Source of the DNA: Akkermansia muciniphila
GTDB taxonomy: Bacteria; Pseudomonadota; Gammaproteobacteria; Burkholderiales; Burkholderiaceae_C
NCBI GenBank assembly: GCA_943331105.2
Contig: CALQKH020000002.1
Span: 248,001-312,000 of the forward strand
DNA length: 64,000 nt
Reading direction: 5' to 3'
Part shown: one piece after another, positions 35,293 through 44,931 of the stretch
How positions within the stretch are numbered: the stretch's first letter is position 1
Layout of the letters: every line of letters starts with the position of its first letter
Translations under genes and position numbers: made by a program
Notes under the pieces: model-generated
Databases searched by the model: none
The model's input: the letters and a program-made list of their open reading frames with translations, nothing else
Told to the model about the DNA's origin: nothing

Positions 35293-37497
35293 TCATTTGG
35301 CAATGGGTGCAATGCTGCTGAATTGGTCGGTCCACAACCTCAAACCGGGTTGGTCTTGAGGCTCATGCCTTAGAAAACGACCCGCTGCATCCCTTACCTC
35401 GCGGTTCACAGAAGGGTAGGCTTTCAGGTAAGCCTGATCCTGGGTCATGATGAAGTGCAAGTTTCTGCGTATATTGCGAACCTCGTCAGCAGCTTGAGAT
35501 TTGTGCCGAAACGCCATGCCCAAGCCCTCAGACTGCGCCTTCACGACGGGGTACAGGTTGAGATAGGCGTTGGTGATGTTGATGGCAATGTAACCGTCAG
35601 GTTTGAGGTGATCGCGGTAAATCTGGAAGGCTTCCCGCGTCAGCAGATGGATGGGCACCGATCCGCCAGTGAACGCGTCCAGCACAATCACGTCATAAAG
35701 CTTGTCTTTGGGCAACTGCTCCATGCGCAGCCGCGCGTCACCCAACAAAATATTTTGCTCGCGCGCTTTGCAAGAGGACAGGTTGTCAAACCATTCTTGT
35801 GCAAATCGTACGGCTGCTGGATTGATCTCGTAAAAATCGTAAGCATCTTCTTCCCGGGCAAAATTGGCCAAGGTTCCGGCGCCCAGACCAATGAGCGCCA
35901 CCGAAAGATTCGGCTTTTGCGACATGGCCCACAACAGGGTTTCGCCTATGCCGCTGTCGCGAGCGTAGTAAGTGGTGGGCACATGTCGAAGGGTCTCAGA
36001 CAAAAACTGCTGGCCATGGGTCACGTTGCCACTGAAAAACACCCTGTCGTTGCGCTCAGGTTCGTTCAAAAATCGGCGTTCTTTGACCGAAACCGTGCCG
36101 TAAAAATTTCTGTCTTGGTCCAGCAGTACTTCTGTGCGGTCCGCTTTGCGCACCTCGCGCCAAGACCACGGGTTTTGCATGGCCACCAACAAAGCCACCA
36201 TGATGATGGCTGTGAATACGCCCACAAGACGCTCCCCCAAGCCAGGACGCTTTGAGTCTGAGCGAAACAACACTTGGCAGGCCAACAAAGCCACCAAAAC
36301 CAACGCCATCAGCCATTCGTGGTAATCGTCAAACCATTGGGTTGCCACCAAGGTGACAAACAGTCCACCGAATGCCCCACCCACGGACATGCACAGGTAA
36401 AACTCAGTCAGGCGACGTGTATCCACAGGTCGGCGCTTGTAAAGCTCTCCATGGCAGAGCATGCAAACCACAAACAACAAGGCGAAATGCGACCAACGCA
36501 CTTCGTTGACGCCATAGTCCCACTCAATGCCCAACCAACGCGGAATGTCACTCATACCGGCAGTGACCAGCAGCAACACCAAGGTCAAAAAGGCAAACAA
36601 CTTGGGGCGGTACCACCGAGGGTGGTCAAAGGTCAGGATGAAAGTGACCAAGTACAGGCCCAGGGTGGAGATCCACAACCGGGGCTCTGGCGCCACGTCG
36701 TGGCTGATTTGATCGGTGGCGGCAATGAAAACCAGTGAGGCCAATGCGGGCAAAGCAACCCACGAAAACCGCTGTGCCAATGATGTCGTGGCTTGATTGG
36801 CGTCTTGTTCATTGGCTTTGGGCAATAAGGCCTCTTCGCCTTGACCTTTGGCGGCAAGAGCGTTCGCAGGCTTGTTTTGCCAAGCTCCCAAAGCTACCGG
36901 CAAACAAAGCAGGACGAAGACCCAAAACCCGGCTGTCCAGAGTTGTCCCATTTCTTGCTGTTCGAGCCATGGTTCCAAAACATATGGAAAAGACAACAGG
37001 GCCAAAAAAGAACCCACATTGGACAATGCGTACAAACGGAAAACAGACGATGCGTGTGCCGTGCTGGTGAACCAGTGTTGAACCAAGGGCCCGGTGGTGG
37101 CGAGACAAAAATAAGGCAAGCCAACGCTGACACCCAAAATGAACAAGACCTGAAACACAGGTGAGTCGGGGGACTCTGGCCGCAGTTCTGCTCCTGGCAA
37201 TACCCTGGAGGCCAACAGGGCAGCGATCACCAACAAAACCACATGGATCCGTGCCTGTATTTGGCGAGACGGCACCTTGGCCAACGCATGCGCATACAGG
37301 TAACCCAAGCACAACAAGGTCTGAAAAAACAGCATGGCTGTGGTCCAAACCGCAGGACTGCCACCAAACCATGGAAGTATTTGCTTGCTCAGCAGGGGCT
37401 GAACTTGGAACAACAAAAAAGCGCTCGTGAATATCGTGAGTGCGAATGGCAGAAAACTCCAAGGGTTTGAAGATTGATGGGCAAGGTGAGGATTCAT
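35293..37497 (-). CDS. Spermidine-synthase-like protein with N-terminal membrane domain
   Basis: A 734-residue two-part protein. Residues about 15-420 have a dozen or so hydrophobic helices (e.g. FALTIFTSAFLLFQVQPLL, the start typical of fused MFS/spermidine synthases). Residues about 500-734 form a methyltransferase-like spermidine synthase domain: ALIGLGAGTLANFA is the nucleotide-binding loop, YDFYEINPAAVRFA follows, and YDVIVLDAFTGGSVP holds the Asp region. Many such fusions lack polyamine synthase activity, so the substrate is open. It is divergent from the exported methyltransferase gene, with 430 bases between. Confidence 0.8.
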   Translation of the reverse strand: MNPHLAHQSSNPWSFLPFALTIFTSAFLLFQVQPLLSKQILPWFGGSPAVWTTAMLFFQTLLCLGYLYAHALAKVPSRQIQARIHVVLLVIAALLASRVLPGAELRPESPDSPVFQVLFILGVSVGLPYFCLATTGPLVQHWFTSTAHASSVFRLYALSNVGSFLALLSFPYVLEPWLEQQEMGQLWTAGFWVFVLLCLPVALGAWQNKPANALAAKGQGEEALLPKANEQDANQATTSLAQRFSWVALPALASLVFIAATDQISHDVAPEPRLWISTLGLYLVTFILTFDHPRWYRPKLFAFLTLVLLLVTAGMSDIPRWLGIEWDYGVNEVRWSHFALLFVVCMLCHGELYKRRPVDTRRLTEFYLCMSVGGAFGGLFVTLVATQWFDDYHEWLMALVLVALLACQVLFRSDSKRPGLGERLVGVFTAIIMVALLVAMQNPWSWREVRKADRTEVLLDQDRNFYGTVSVKERRFLNEPERNDRVFFSGNVTHGQQFLSETLRHVPTTYYARDSGIGETLLWAMSQKPNLSVALIGLGAGTLANFAREEDAYDFYEINPAAVRFAQEWFDNLSSCKAREQNILLGDARLRMEQLPKDKLYDVIVLDAFTGGSVPIHLLTREAFQIYRDHLKPDGYIAINITNAYLNLYPVVKAQSEGLGMAFRHKSQAADEVRNIRRNLHFIMTQDQAYLKAYPSVNREVRDAAGRFLRHEPQDQPGLRLWTDQFSSIAPIAK

Positions 37498-37930
37498 GGT
37501 TTTGATGATGTCAACAAAAGTGCGATAAACATTCGCTTAACAGGAATGATGGTCTAACAAAAATTATCGGAGATGAGCTACGCTTGATTGATCAATGATC
37601 TTGGCGCAAACCGATTAATGCTGACAGGTAAAAAGATTAGATTTTTAAGCTAAACGGCGCAGATTCTACAAGCCAAAGATCGGAGCATGTACCCTCTGAG
37701 CAAGCGCATAAACCTTTTTAAAAAAGGTTTTGTCGGCACCCTATTTAAGCACCGTCTCACTGCAATTTTTCCTCGAAGAAAATCGTTGAAACCAAGGGTT
37801 TATACGGAACACTGCTGTCTTCCTCAGCTCATCAAAGCTGCACTTTGAAATGGTTTAATTGAACCGTATGAGTTTGGACTTCCGCATTTTTTTGAAGTAC
37901 CCAACTGAATTTAAACATCAGGAGTTTTGA
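37498..37930. other. Gene-free AT-richer region between divergent genes
   Basis: This 433-base gap separates the spermidine-synthase-like gene from the methyltransferase gene. It is clearly richer in A and T than its surroundings and holds a near-perfect palindrome at 37710-37730 (AAACCTTTTT / AAAAAGGTTT). No convincing protein was found. It probably contains both promoters. Confidence 0.55.
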
Positions 37931-38788
37931 ATGCATTCGACGCGTTTCTTTATGGCCACACTGATGGCGTGTTCCATGACTCTGGCTCAAGCCTCTTCGA
38001 CAGCTGGAGCAGCCGACCCTAAAGCACCCAACGCTGCCTATGAGCCCATTCGGGGTCAAGCGGGCAAAGATGTGATCTGGATCCCCACACCCGAAGGTCT
38101 GATCGACAAAATGCTGGCTGCAGCCAAAGTCACCGAACAAGACCGTTTGTTCGACCTGGGTGCCGGTGACGGGATCATCGCCATTACGGCTGCGCGCAAG
38201 TTTGGCGCGCAATCGGTGGGCATTGAGTACAACCCCGACATGGCCCAATTTGCCCGTCGTAAGGTCAATGAGGCGGGACTGAACAACAAGGTCCGAATCA
38301 TCACTGGCGACATCTTCAAAGAAGACTTCACATCAGCGACTGTCGTCACGCTTTACCTGATGCCGCATCTGAACCTTCAGCTTCGACCCACTTTGCTCAA
38401 AATGAAACCAGGCACCCGCGTGGTGTCGCACGCATTCACGATGGGCGATTGGGAGCCTGACGAAACCATGCAACACGAGTACTCACGCGCTTATTACTGG
38501 ATGGTGCCTGCGCAGGTTGCAGGTGACTGGGTCATCACGGGCTTGGAAGGCGGTCCTGTGCGCTTGAGAATGAACCAAACCTTTCAACACATAGGCGGCA
38601 CCATGACCCGTGGCGGCGTGACTCAAGCGCTCATGGGCGCAAAACTTCAGGGTGAAGAACTCAAATTCCGCTTCAGCACGCCCGACCAAACCGTCCACAC
38701 ATTCACGGGGAAGGTGGAGGGCAAACGCATGACCGGCAGCGTGAGTTCAGGCTTCACAAACGCTTCCATTGAAGGCGTTCGTCAGTGA
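37931..38788 (+). CDS. Class I SAM-dependent methyltransferase with signal peptide
   Basis: A 285-residue protein. The N-terminal 27 residues look like a signal peptide (FMATLMACSMTLAQASSTAGA). Next come VIWIPTPEGLIDKMLAAA near 48, the SAM motif FDLGAGDGIIAI near 74, and the acidic VGIEYNPDM near 95. After about 200 a distinct beta-rich C-terminal part follows (FTGKVEGKRMTGSVSS). An enzyme needing SAM would not be expected outside the cytoplasm, so either the signal is not cleaved or the enzyme has another role. It is followed at 40 bases by an APC permease. Confidence 0.75.
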   Translation: MHSTRFFMATLMACSMTLAQASSTAGAADPKAPNAAYEPIRGQAGKDVIWIPTPEGLIDKMLAAAKVTEQDRLFDLGAGDGIIAITAARKFGAQSVGIEYNPDMAQFARRKVNEAGLNNKVRIITGDIFKEDFTSATVVTLYLMPHLNLQLRPTLLKMKPGTRVVSHAFTMGDWEPDETMQHEYSRAYYWMVPAQVAGDWVITGLEGGPVRLRMNQTFQHIGGTMTRGGVTQALMGAKLQGEELKFRFSTPDQTVHTFTGKVEGKRMTGSVSSGFTNASIEGVRQ

Positions 38789-38828
38789 TCTTCTCGTTCT
38801 CCGAACTTTCCCACTTTTTTCTCAGACC

Positions 38829-40196
38829 ATGAACGCCGAAAAAACAGCCCCCGTGAATATGTTGCGCTTGCTTCATCCTTTGTCAGCCATTGCACTGATC
38901 GTCGGCATCGTGATTGGCGCCGGCATTTTCAAAACCCCATCGATGGTGGCGGGCATCAGCGGCGATGCTGGCTGGGCCTTGGTTCTTTGGGTTGCTGGAG
39001 GGCTCATCTCCATCATCGGTGCACTGTGCTATGCCGAACTGTGCACGGCATACCCCAGTGCTGGCGGTGACTACCATTTTCTAAAGCGCGCCTTTGGGCG
39101 TGATTTTTCTTTCATTTACGGATGGTCGCGCGCCACCATCATCAACACGGGCTCTATCGCCCTTTTGGCTTTTGTTTTCGGTGATTACATGAGCACACTG
39201 GTGCCCTTGGGTGCTTTTTCGAGTGCCATCTGGGCGTTGGGCGTTGTGGTTTTTCTGACAGCTGTCAACTTTCTCGGCATACAAGCCTCCTCCAAAATCC
39301 AGAACTGGCTGACCGCAACAGAAATCGTCGGATTGCTGGCCATTGTGGTGGCGGGTTTTTGGGTGGATGCCCCCGCCTCAGGGGCAATCCAATGGTTCGC
39401 ACAAGCGCCCGCGGCCTCACAGTGGGGTCTGTGTTTGGTCTTTGTTTTGCTGACCTTTGGCGGCTGGAACGAATCCGCTTACATCTCTGCCGAATTGCAA
39501 GGTGGCCCGCGTACCATGGTCTGGGTCATCCTGGCCAGCATGGTCGCTTTGGCCGCGATTTATTTGCTGGTCAATGTGGCGCTGCTCATGGGCTTGGGTT
39601 TGAGTGGCTTGAGTCAGAGCAAAACTGCAGCGGCCGACCTGCTGGGTTTGGCATTCGGTCCTTGGGCGCAAAAGGCTTTGGGATTGTTCGTGGCCATTGC
39701 TGCATTGACCAGCATCAACGCCACCATGTTTGTCGGCGCTCGCACCAACTTCGCGGTTGGCACTGATTGGAAGGCCCTGCGCAAATTGGGGCAGTGGCAA
39801 TTGGAGATCGGTAGCCCCAAACCCGCCTTGCTGCTGCAAGCTCTCATCAGCATCGGTTTGATCATCTTGGGCACGCAAGAAGCCGATGGCTTTTCTGCCA
39901 TGGTCGAGTTCACTGCCCCTGTCTTTTGGGGATTCTTGTTTTTGGTGGGTCTGTCTTTGATCTGGTTGCGGCAAACAGATGGCCAGACCACCAGACCGTT
40001 CAAAGTGCCGCTCTATCCCATCTTGCCACTTGTTTTTTGTGCCGTCTGCGCCTGGTTGACTTATTCCAGCATCACTTACGCCATCTCGCAAAAGGCGATT
40101 CATGTCTCTATGTGGCTCATTGCCAGTGGTGTCCTGGCTTTGCTGATTTTGCGAATCCGTGAAAACTCCATCGACAAACTTTCAGCCCAGACCTGA
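38829..40196 (+). CDS. APC-family amino acid permease
   Basis: A 455-residue membrane protein with about twelve helices. ALIVGIVIGAGIFKTPSMVAG near 18-38 holds the GxG-containing first helix of the APC superfamily, and YAELCTAYPSAGGDYHFLKRAFG near 70 is the second-helix signature. FGGWNESAYISAELQGGPRTM near 215 fits sixth-helix motifs. The substrate is probably an amino acid or related amine. The start at 38829 is chosen because an earlier ATG overlaps the methyltransferase gene. An acyl-CoA synthetase gene begins 4 bases after its end. Confidence 0.85.
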   Translation: MNAEKTAPVNMLRLLHPLSAIALIVGIVIGAGIFKTPSMVAGISGDAGWALVLWVAGGLISIIGALCYAELCTAYPSAGGDYHFLKRAFGRDFSFIYGWSRATIINTGSIALLAFVFGDYMSTLVPLGAFSSAIWALGVVVFLTAVNFLGIQASSKIQNWLTATEIVGLLAIVVAGFWVDAPASGAIQWFAQAPAASQWGLCLVFVLLTFGGWNESAYISAELQGGPRTMVWVILASMVALAAIYLLVNVALLMGLGLSGLSQSKTAAADLLGLAFGPWAQKALGLFVAIAALTSINATMFVGARTNFAVGTDWKALRKLGQWQLEIGSPKPALLLQALISIGLIILGTQEADGFSAMVEFTAPVFWGFLFLVGLSLIWLRQTDGQTTRPFKVPLYPILPLVFCAVCAWLTYSSITYAISQKAIHVSMWLIASGVLALLILRIRENSIDKLSAQT

Positions 40197-40200
40197 TCCG

Positions 40201-41829
40201 ATGAAAACGCCATTTCCTGCTTTTGACTACGAGGCTGCTCGCGCCCATTTTTCTTACACCGTTCCAGAGTTTTTTAACTTTGGATTTGACGTGGTGGACA
40301 AACGTGCTCAGACGAATGACAAGCTGGCCTTGATCGCTATTGACCGAAGCGGCCAGAACGTCACGCACTACCATTACAGCGACCTTGAGCGTGAGTCGAA
40401 CCGTTTCGCAAACGCCCTGTTGGCTCTGGGTGTTGGCAAAGGTGACTCGGTATTGGTGGTGCTCCCGCGCATTGCACAGTGGTATTTTGTGCTGTTGGGT
40501 TGCGCCAAAATCGGGGCCATTGCCATGCCTGGTACCAACCAACTCAAAGCCAAAGATCTGGAGTACCGGGTCAACCGATCCGGCGCATCGGTGGCCGTGG
40601 TGGGCACCCCCCATGCAAAGGCCCTTGAATCGATCGAATCAGTTTGCCCAACCCTCCAACACAAAATACTGGTGGGCGATAGCAAAGCCGGTTGGTATTC
40701 GTTTGAAGACATGTGCGCGGCGCAATCGCCCGGCATAGACCGCCAAAAAATCCCGCTCACCCGATCGGATGAGTGCATGCTGATCTATTTCACCTCTGGC
40801 ACCACCTCACTGCCCAAGATGGTCGAAAGAGACCACGCCTACGCCTTGGCCCATTCGATCACTGGGCGTTACTGGCAAGACTTGCGCGAAAGTGATGTGC
40901 ACTGGACCTTGACCGATACCGGCTGGGCCAAAGCTGCCTGGGGCCTGCTTTACCCCCCATTGACAGCCGGCGCCACCATCGTGCTTTACGACGGTGAAGG
41001 GTTTGATCTGCCAATGCATTTGGACATCATTGCCAAATACAAAGTGAGCACGTTTTGCGCACCGCCCACTGTTTACCGCGTGATGGCCAAGGCCGATTTA
41101 TCGGGCGCTGACTTCAGCTCGCTTCGCCACTGTTTTGGTGCAGGTGAACCCCTCAACCCAGAGGCCATGCGGGCTTGGAAGATCGCTACGGGATGCGACA
41201 TTTACGACGGTTATGGCCAAACGGAAACGATCAACATCGTGGCCAATTTCCCGGGCATGGCGATTCGACCTGGCTCTATGGGCAAACCTTGCCCCGGTTT
41301 GCATGTCGATGTGATCGATGATGATGGTCAAGTGGTGGCCGATGATGAGGTGGGGCACATTGCCGTCAAGGTCACAGACCCTTATCCTCCAGGTCTTTTC
41401 CGTGGCTATTATGGTGACCCCCAAACGACCGCCAAGGCGTTTCGGCATGGCTGGTACTACACGGGTGATACCGCCAAACGAGACAACGACGGCTACATCT
41501 GGTTTGTGGGCCGCTCGGACGACATCATCTCGTCCTCCAGCTACCGGATCAGTCCTTTTGAGGTGGAGTCGACCCTCATCGAACACCCCGCCGTGGCGGA
41601 AGCCGCTGTGATTGGCAAACCCGATGAATTGCGCGGCGAAATCGTCAAGGCCTTCATCATTCTGGCAAAGGGTTACACGGCTTCAGACGCGCTGGCTGTC
41701 GAGATTCAAAATTTCGTCAAAGAGCAAACCGCGCCCTACAAATACCCCAGAGAGATCGAATTCAGGGACACACTGCCCAAGACCATCTCCGGAAAAATTC
41801 GAAGGGTGGAGTTGCGTGGCGAAGGGTAA
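40201..41829 (+). CDS. AMP-forming acyl-CoA synthetase (medium-chain/benzoate type)
   Basis: A 542-residue ANL enzyme. The P-loop-like YFTSGTTSLPKMVERDH near 198 binds ATP, GYGQTET near 340 is the acid-binding loop, and YYTGDTAKRDNDGYIWFVGRSDD near 420 is the A8 hinge. The catalytic lysine is in PKTISGKIRRVELRG at the C-terminus. It resembles medium-chain and benzoyl-CoA ligases and activates a carboxylate to its CoA thioester. With the preceding permease it may form an uptake-and-activation pair; the substrate is unknown. Confidence 0.88.
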   Translation: MKTPFPAFDYEAARAHFSYTVPEFFNFGFDVVDKRAQTNDKLALIAIDRSGQNVTHYHYSDLERESNRFANALLALGVGKGDSVLVVLPRIAQWYFVLLGCAKIGAIAMPGTNQLKAKDLEYRVNRSGASVAVVGTPHAKALESIESVCPTLQHKILVGDSKAGWYSFEDMCAAQSPGIDRQKIPLTRSDECMLIYFTSGTTSLPKMVERDHAYALAHSITGRYWQDLRESDVHWTLTDTGWAKAAWGLLYPPLTAGATIVLYDGEGFDLPMHLDIIAKYKVSTFCAPPTVYRVMAKADLSGADFSSLRHCFGAGEPLNPEAMRAWKIATGCDIYDGYGQTETINIVANFPGMAIRPGSMGKPCPGLHVDVIDDDGQVVADDEVGHIAVKVTDPYPPGLFRGYYGDPQTTAKAFRHGWYYTGDTAKRDNDGYIWFVGRSDDIISSSSYRISPFEVESTLIEHPAVAEAAVIGKPDELRGEIVKAFIILAKGYTASDALAVEIQNFVKEQTAPYKYPREIEFRDTLPKTISGKIRRVELRGEG

Positions 41830-41831
41830 AG

Positions 41832-43133
41832 TCAATCGGTCGAACCGCCCAAGCTTTTGAGGATGCCAGACCAAAGCGCATCGCGCATTTGGTAAGGTCG
41901 CATGTCTTGCCTTCCGCTGGCTTGGTCGTTCACCGAGGTTTGAACCATCACGATGCCCGTCTTTGGCTGAACAAGAATGTGTTGACCATGAATGCCTTGA
42001 AGGGCGAATGTCCGCTCTTTAAAGGGCATCAACCAAGTTTGGTAACCATATCCGTGTCCGGGCGTGGCAACCCGGGGACGAAACGCTGGCGGCTGCCTTG
42101 CTGAGTCGGTGGCGTCCAGTAAAAATTGACGCGGAATGACCGATACCCCATCTCGAAAACCATCATTGGCCAGCAAAATACCTAGGCGAGCATAATCGCG
42201 CAAAGTGGCATTGAAACTTCCGCCGGTGCCCTCACCTCGGTCGGTTCCTGCCAGCAACCAACGGGCTTCCGACTCAGCACCCATAGGCTTCCAAAGCCAC
42301 TCTTCGGTCAATTGGCTGATGCTCATGCCGCTGGCCCGTGCCAGCACCCTGCCCACAATTTCTGTCTCAATCGTGGCGTACTTGAACCGCACGCCCTGCT
42401 CCACCTCGCGCGAGGTCTTGGTATTGAGAAATTCAACAATTTTTTCGGGTCGCATACGATTTTCGGGCAGGTTCAACACCCTCCCCCACACCCAAATATC
42501 GTCATCGGGAGTCCAGGTATACAACTCGCGAAAAGGGACTCCAGAGGCCATGCGAAGCAAGTTTCGAATACTCGTTTGACCATAAGCTGATGGCGATATT
42601 TCTGGCCAATAATCAGCGGCCTTGTCATCCAATGAGCGAATCATGCCTTTCTCATGCGCGATGCCCACCAGCATGGCCGTGACCGTTTTCGCCATGGAAA
42701 ACGATCGAAATCGCATGTTTGGCTGTCGGTCGTATTGGTAGCGTTCAGCCACCACTTGGCCATCTTTGATGACGATCAATCCCGTGGTTTTGGTGTCGGC
42801 CAAGAAATCATCCAGTGTTTTGCTAGAAAACCCCCAGCGGTAAGTGATGGGCGGACCACCCACCATCGCTGGCAAGTGCAAAACTTGATCGGATGCTCGA
42901 ACCACCGCGCTGATGGCCACTTTGTCATTGCTTGACCATGTCCCAACTCTGCACTCTGGACGAGTCAGAGCTTGGGGACACACCGGATAACCCTGCTTCA
43001 TACCCAAACGCTCTGCATCTGGCCCATCTGCACGGGTTTTGAGGGTATCGGCGGAACAAGCCATACCGACCCCAAACAAAAACCAAAAAAGAACTGCCGA
43101 TAAAAAGTTTTTCAAGAATGTTTGCTGACCCAT
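41832..43133 (-). CDS. Exported serine hydrolase, beta-lactamase class C fold
   Basis: A 433-residue protein. A hydrophobic signal at about 7-24 ends in GVGMAC, possibly a lipobox. The SxxK motif is SMAK in FRSFSMAKTVTAM near 150. A YxT/N-like element is FKYATIE near 260, and a HGQHI segment near 395 stands in the third-motif region. These enzymes include esterases and D-amino peptidases. The start at 43133 is preferred; a further in-frame ATG is at 43163. It converges on the acyl-CoA synthetase gene with 2 bases between. Confidence 0.8.
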   Translation of the reverse strand: MGQQTFLKNFLSAVLFWFLFGVGMACSADTLKTRADGPDAERLGMKQGYPVCPQALTRPECRVGTWSSNDKVAISAVVRASDQVLHLPAMVGGPPITYRWGFSSKTLDDFLADTKTTGLIVIKDGQVVAERYQYDRQPNMRFRSFSMAKTVTAMLVGIAHEKGMIRSLDDKAADYWPEISPSAYGQTSIRNLLRMASGVPFRELYTWTPDDDIWVWGRVLNLPENRMRPEKIVEFLNTKTSREVEQGVRFKYATIETEIVGRVLARASGMSISQLTEEWLWKPMGAESEARWLLAGTDRGEGTGGSFNATLRDYARLGILLANDGFRDGVSVIPRQFLLDATDSARQPPAFRPRVATPGHGYGYQTWLMPFKERTFALQGIHGQHILVQPKTGIVMVQTSVNDQASGRQDMRPYQMRDALWSGILKSLGGSTD

Positions 43134-43212
43134 GGTCCACCTTGGAAGTCGAATAACAGCCATTGCTTTGCGGGTCTTCCAAAATGACAGACAGCAGCCG
43201 CATCATCGTGAA

Positions 43213-43644
43213 TCAGTAACGCATAGACCCCTGAAGAACCGCCATAGTGACTCTGGAGATGCAAACCAGTTGACCCGCATCGTTGTAAATTTTGACCTCC
43301 CAGACATGAGAGCTTCTACCGATGTGAAGTGGACGGGCTTCGCCATGAACCCATCCAGAGGTCACAGCCCGGACATGGTTGGCATTGATTTCCTGACCTA
43401 CACAATGGAAATGATCTGGGTCCACCACATAAGCTGCCGCCCATGAAGCCAAGGTCTCGCAGAAAGCCACGGAGACACCTCCGTGCAAAACACCTGCGGG
43501 TTGACGGGTTCGAGGATCCACAGGCATGCGGCCTCTCAAAAAATCCTCCCCCGCCTCAAGGATTTCAATGCCCAAATGACCGTTGGCACAAGCCTTGCCT
43601 TTTTGGTTAACAAGATCAATGGGAAAAGGAAGATGCCAAATCAT
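43213..43644 (-). CDS. Hotdog-fold acyl-CoA thioesterase (MenI/YdiI-like)
   Basis: A 143-residue thioesterase. RMPVDPRTRQPAGVLHGG near 38-55, the helix VSVAFCETLAS with catalytic Glu near 62, and EINANHVRAVTSG near 84 closely match YdiI/EntH-type enzymes, which hydrolyse aromatic and DHNA-CoA thioesters. It is near the acyl-CoA synthetase but on the opposite strand. The natural acyl group is not known. Confidence 0.86.
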   Translation of the reverse strand: MIWHLPFPIDLVNQKGKACANGHLGIEILEAGEDFLRGRMPVDPRTRQPAGVLHGGVSVAFCETLASWAAAYVVDPDHFHCVGQEINANHVRAVTSGWVHGEARPLHIGRSSHVWEVKIYNDAGQLVCISRVTMAVLQGSMRY

Positions 43645-43711
43645 AGGCGGTTTGGATGGATCAAAAAACTCATAAAAAGTTTATCGCCGAAGAGTCAGCG
43701 AGTCCAAAACA

Positions 43712-43840
43712 TCAACTGTTTCGGTTGACCAACTCCACAAGCACTGCGATGACGCACAAGACAATAGAAAAAACAAATATACCCACAGCGTAATAGCCTG
43801 CAGAAATATTTCGAATGTTGGAAATTTTCAGTTTATTCAT
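43712..43840 (-). CDS. Small single-pass membrane protein, 42 residues
   Basis: A short open frame: ATG at 43840, TGA ending at 43712. The sequence starts MNKLKISNIRNISAG and then has a clear hydrophobic helix (YYAVGIFVFSIVLCVIAVLV), ending in ELVNRNS. The ribosome site is weak. It lies in the gap between the thioesterase and the D-hydroxyacid dehydrogenase. No function can be named. Confidence 0.45.
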   Translation of the reverse strand: MNKLKISNIRNISAGYYAVGIFVFSIVLCVIAVLVELVNRNS

Positions 43841-43933
43841 GACCCATTCTCGCATGGCACCCACACTGCAATCAAAGGCTAATTGATACAACAGTTTGAA
43901 AAAACCACAAGATCTCTTCAGACGCCGAAGCGT

Positions 43934-44911
43934 TCAGGTCCAGGAAAAGTTCGGAACGACTCCGGGATTGGCCAAATTTTGTGGTTTGCGGTCTGCAAAT
44001 GCATTCACGTTGTCAAATGCCATTCCGAAATAATGTTCGTAGTTGTCACGTTCAACATAGCCAATGTGCGGGGTGCACAAGGCATTGGGTAATTTGAGCA
44101 AAGGATGATCAGCAGATAACACCGGCTCGGACTCATAAACATCCACCGCAGCGAACCCTGGCCGGCCTGATTGCAAAGCCTCAACCAATGCACCATGCAC
44201 AAGCAACTCGGCTCTGCTGGTGTTGACCCATAAGGCGCTCGGCTTCATGGAGGCCAGGTCTTCCAAAGTGACCAAACCACGGGTTTGAGCGTTTAACCTG
44301 ACATGCAGACTGATCACATCACTGGCGGCTAAAAACTCAGCGCGTGATGTCGCCAGCTCGAACCCATCGGCTTGGGCTCTGCTCATGGAGCCCTCACGAC
44401 CCCAAACCCAAACATGCATGCCGAAAGCGCGGCCAAACAAAGCCACCTGTCGACCAATGCGCCCATAGCCCCATATGCCCAGGCGCTGCCCAGACAATTG
44501 TTGCCCCAAGTACCCTTGCCACAGACCATCTTGCATGCGACGCGCTTCACTCAACAAGTGACGTCGACTGGCCAAGATCAACGCCCAAGTCAGCTCTGCT
44601 GTTGCTGATCCCGTTCCTTGACCCTCTGACACCGCCACACCGCGCGCAGTGCAAGCGACCAAGTCAACATGTCCCGCAATTTTTCCAGTTTGGCTAATGA
44701 GCCTCAAGCTGGGTACCTGGTCCAAGATGCCTGCACTGATGGCCGTACGCTCGCGCGTCAAAACGACCGCATCAAAGCCCTGCAAACGCGCTGCCAAGTC
44801 ATGGCCTTTGACAGTGTCATGAAATACCACCACCTCATGCCCGACCAGTTTTGAAAAGCAATTCAGGTTTTGAATGCAGTTTTGGTAGTCGTCAAGAATC
44901 GCCACACGCAT
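43934..44911 (-). CDS. D-isomer-specific 2-hydroxyacid dehydrogenase
   Basis: A 325-residue NAD-dependent dehydrogenase. The Rossmann motif GIWGYGRIGRQVA is near 145. The catalytic residues fit: Arg in VNTSRAELL near 232, Glu in VDVYESEPV near 260, and His in CTPHIGYVERDNYE near 283. It reduces 2-oxoacids or oxidises D-2-hydroxyacids. It is the last gene of the five-gene operon that starts with Bug copy 5; an Ldh-type dehydrogenase in the same operon usually has the opposite stereospecificity. Confidence 0.86.
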   Translation of the reverse strand: MRVAILDDYQNCIQNLNCFSKLVGHEVVVFHDTVKGHDLAARLQGFDAVVLTRERTAISAGILDQVPSLRLISQTGKIAGHVDLVACTARGVAVSEGQGTGSATAELTWALILASRRHLLSEARRMQDGLWQGYLGQQLSGQRLGIWGYGRIGRQVALFGRAFGMHVWVWGREGSMSRAQADGFELATSRAEFLAASDVISLHVRLNAQTRGLVTLEDLASMKPSALWVNTSRAELLVHGALVEALQSGRPGFAAVDVYESEPVLSADHPLLKLPNALCTPHIGYVERDNYEHYFGMAFDNVNAFADRKPQNLANPGVVPNFSWT

Positions 44912-44931
44912 ACGTTCGCCTTTGGGTGGGT

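Noticed and set aside
37710-37730. A/T palindrome as an intrinsic terminator
   Set aside because: The stem is almost all A-T and no gene end lies nearby on either strand; kept only as a note on the intergenic region.
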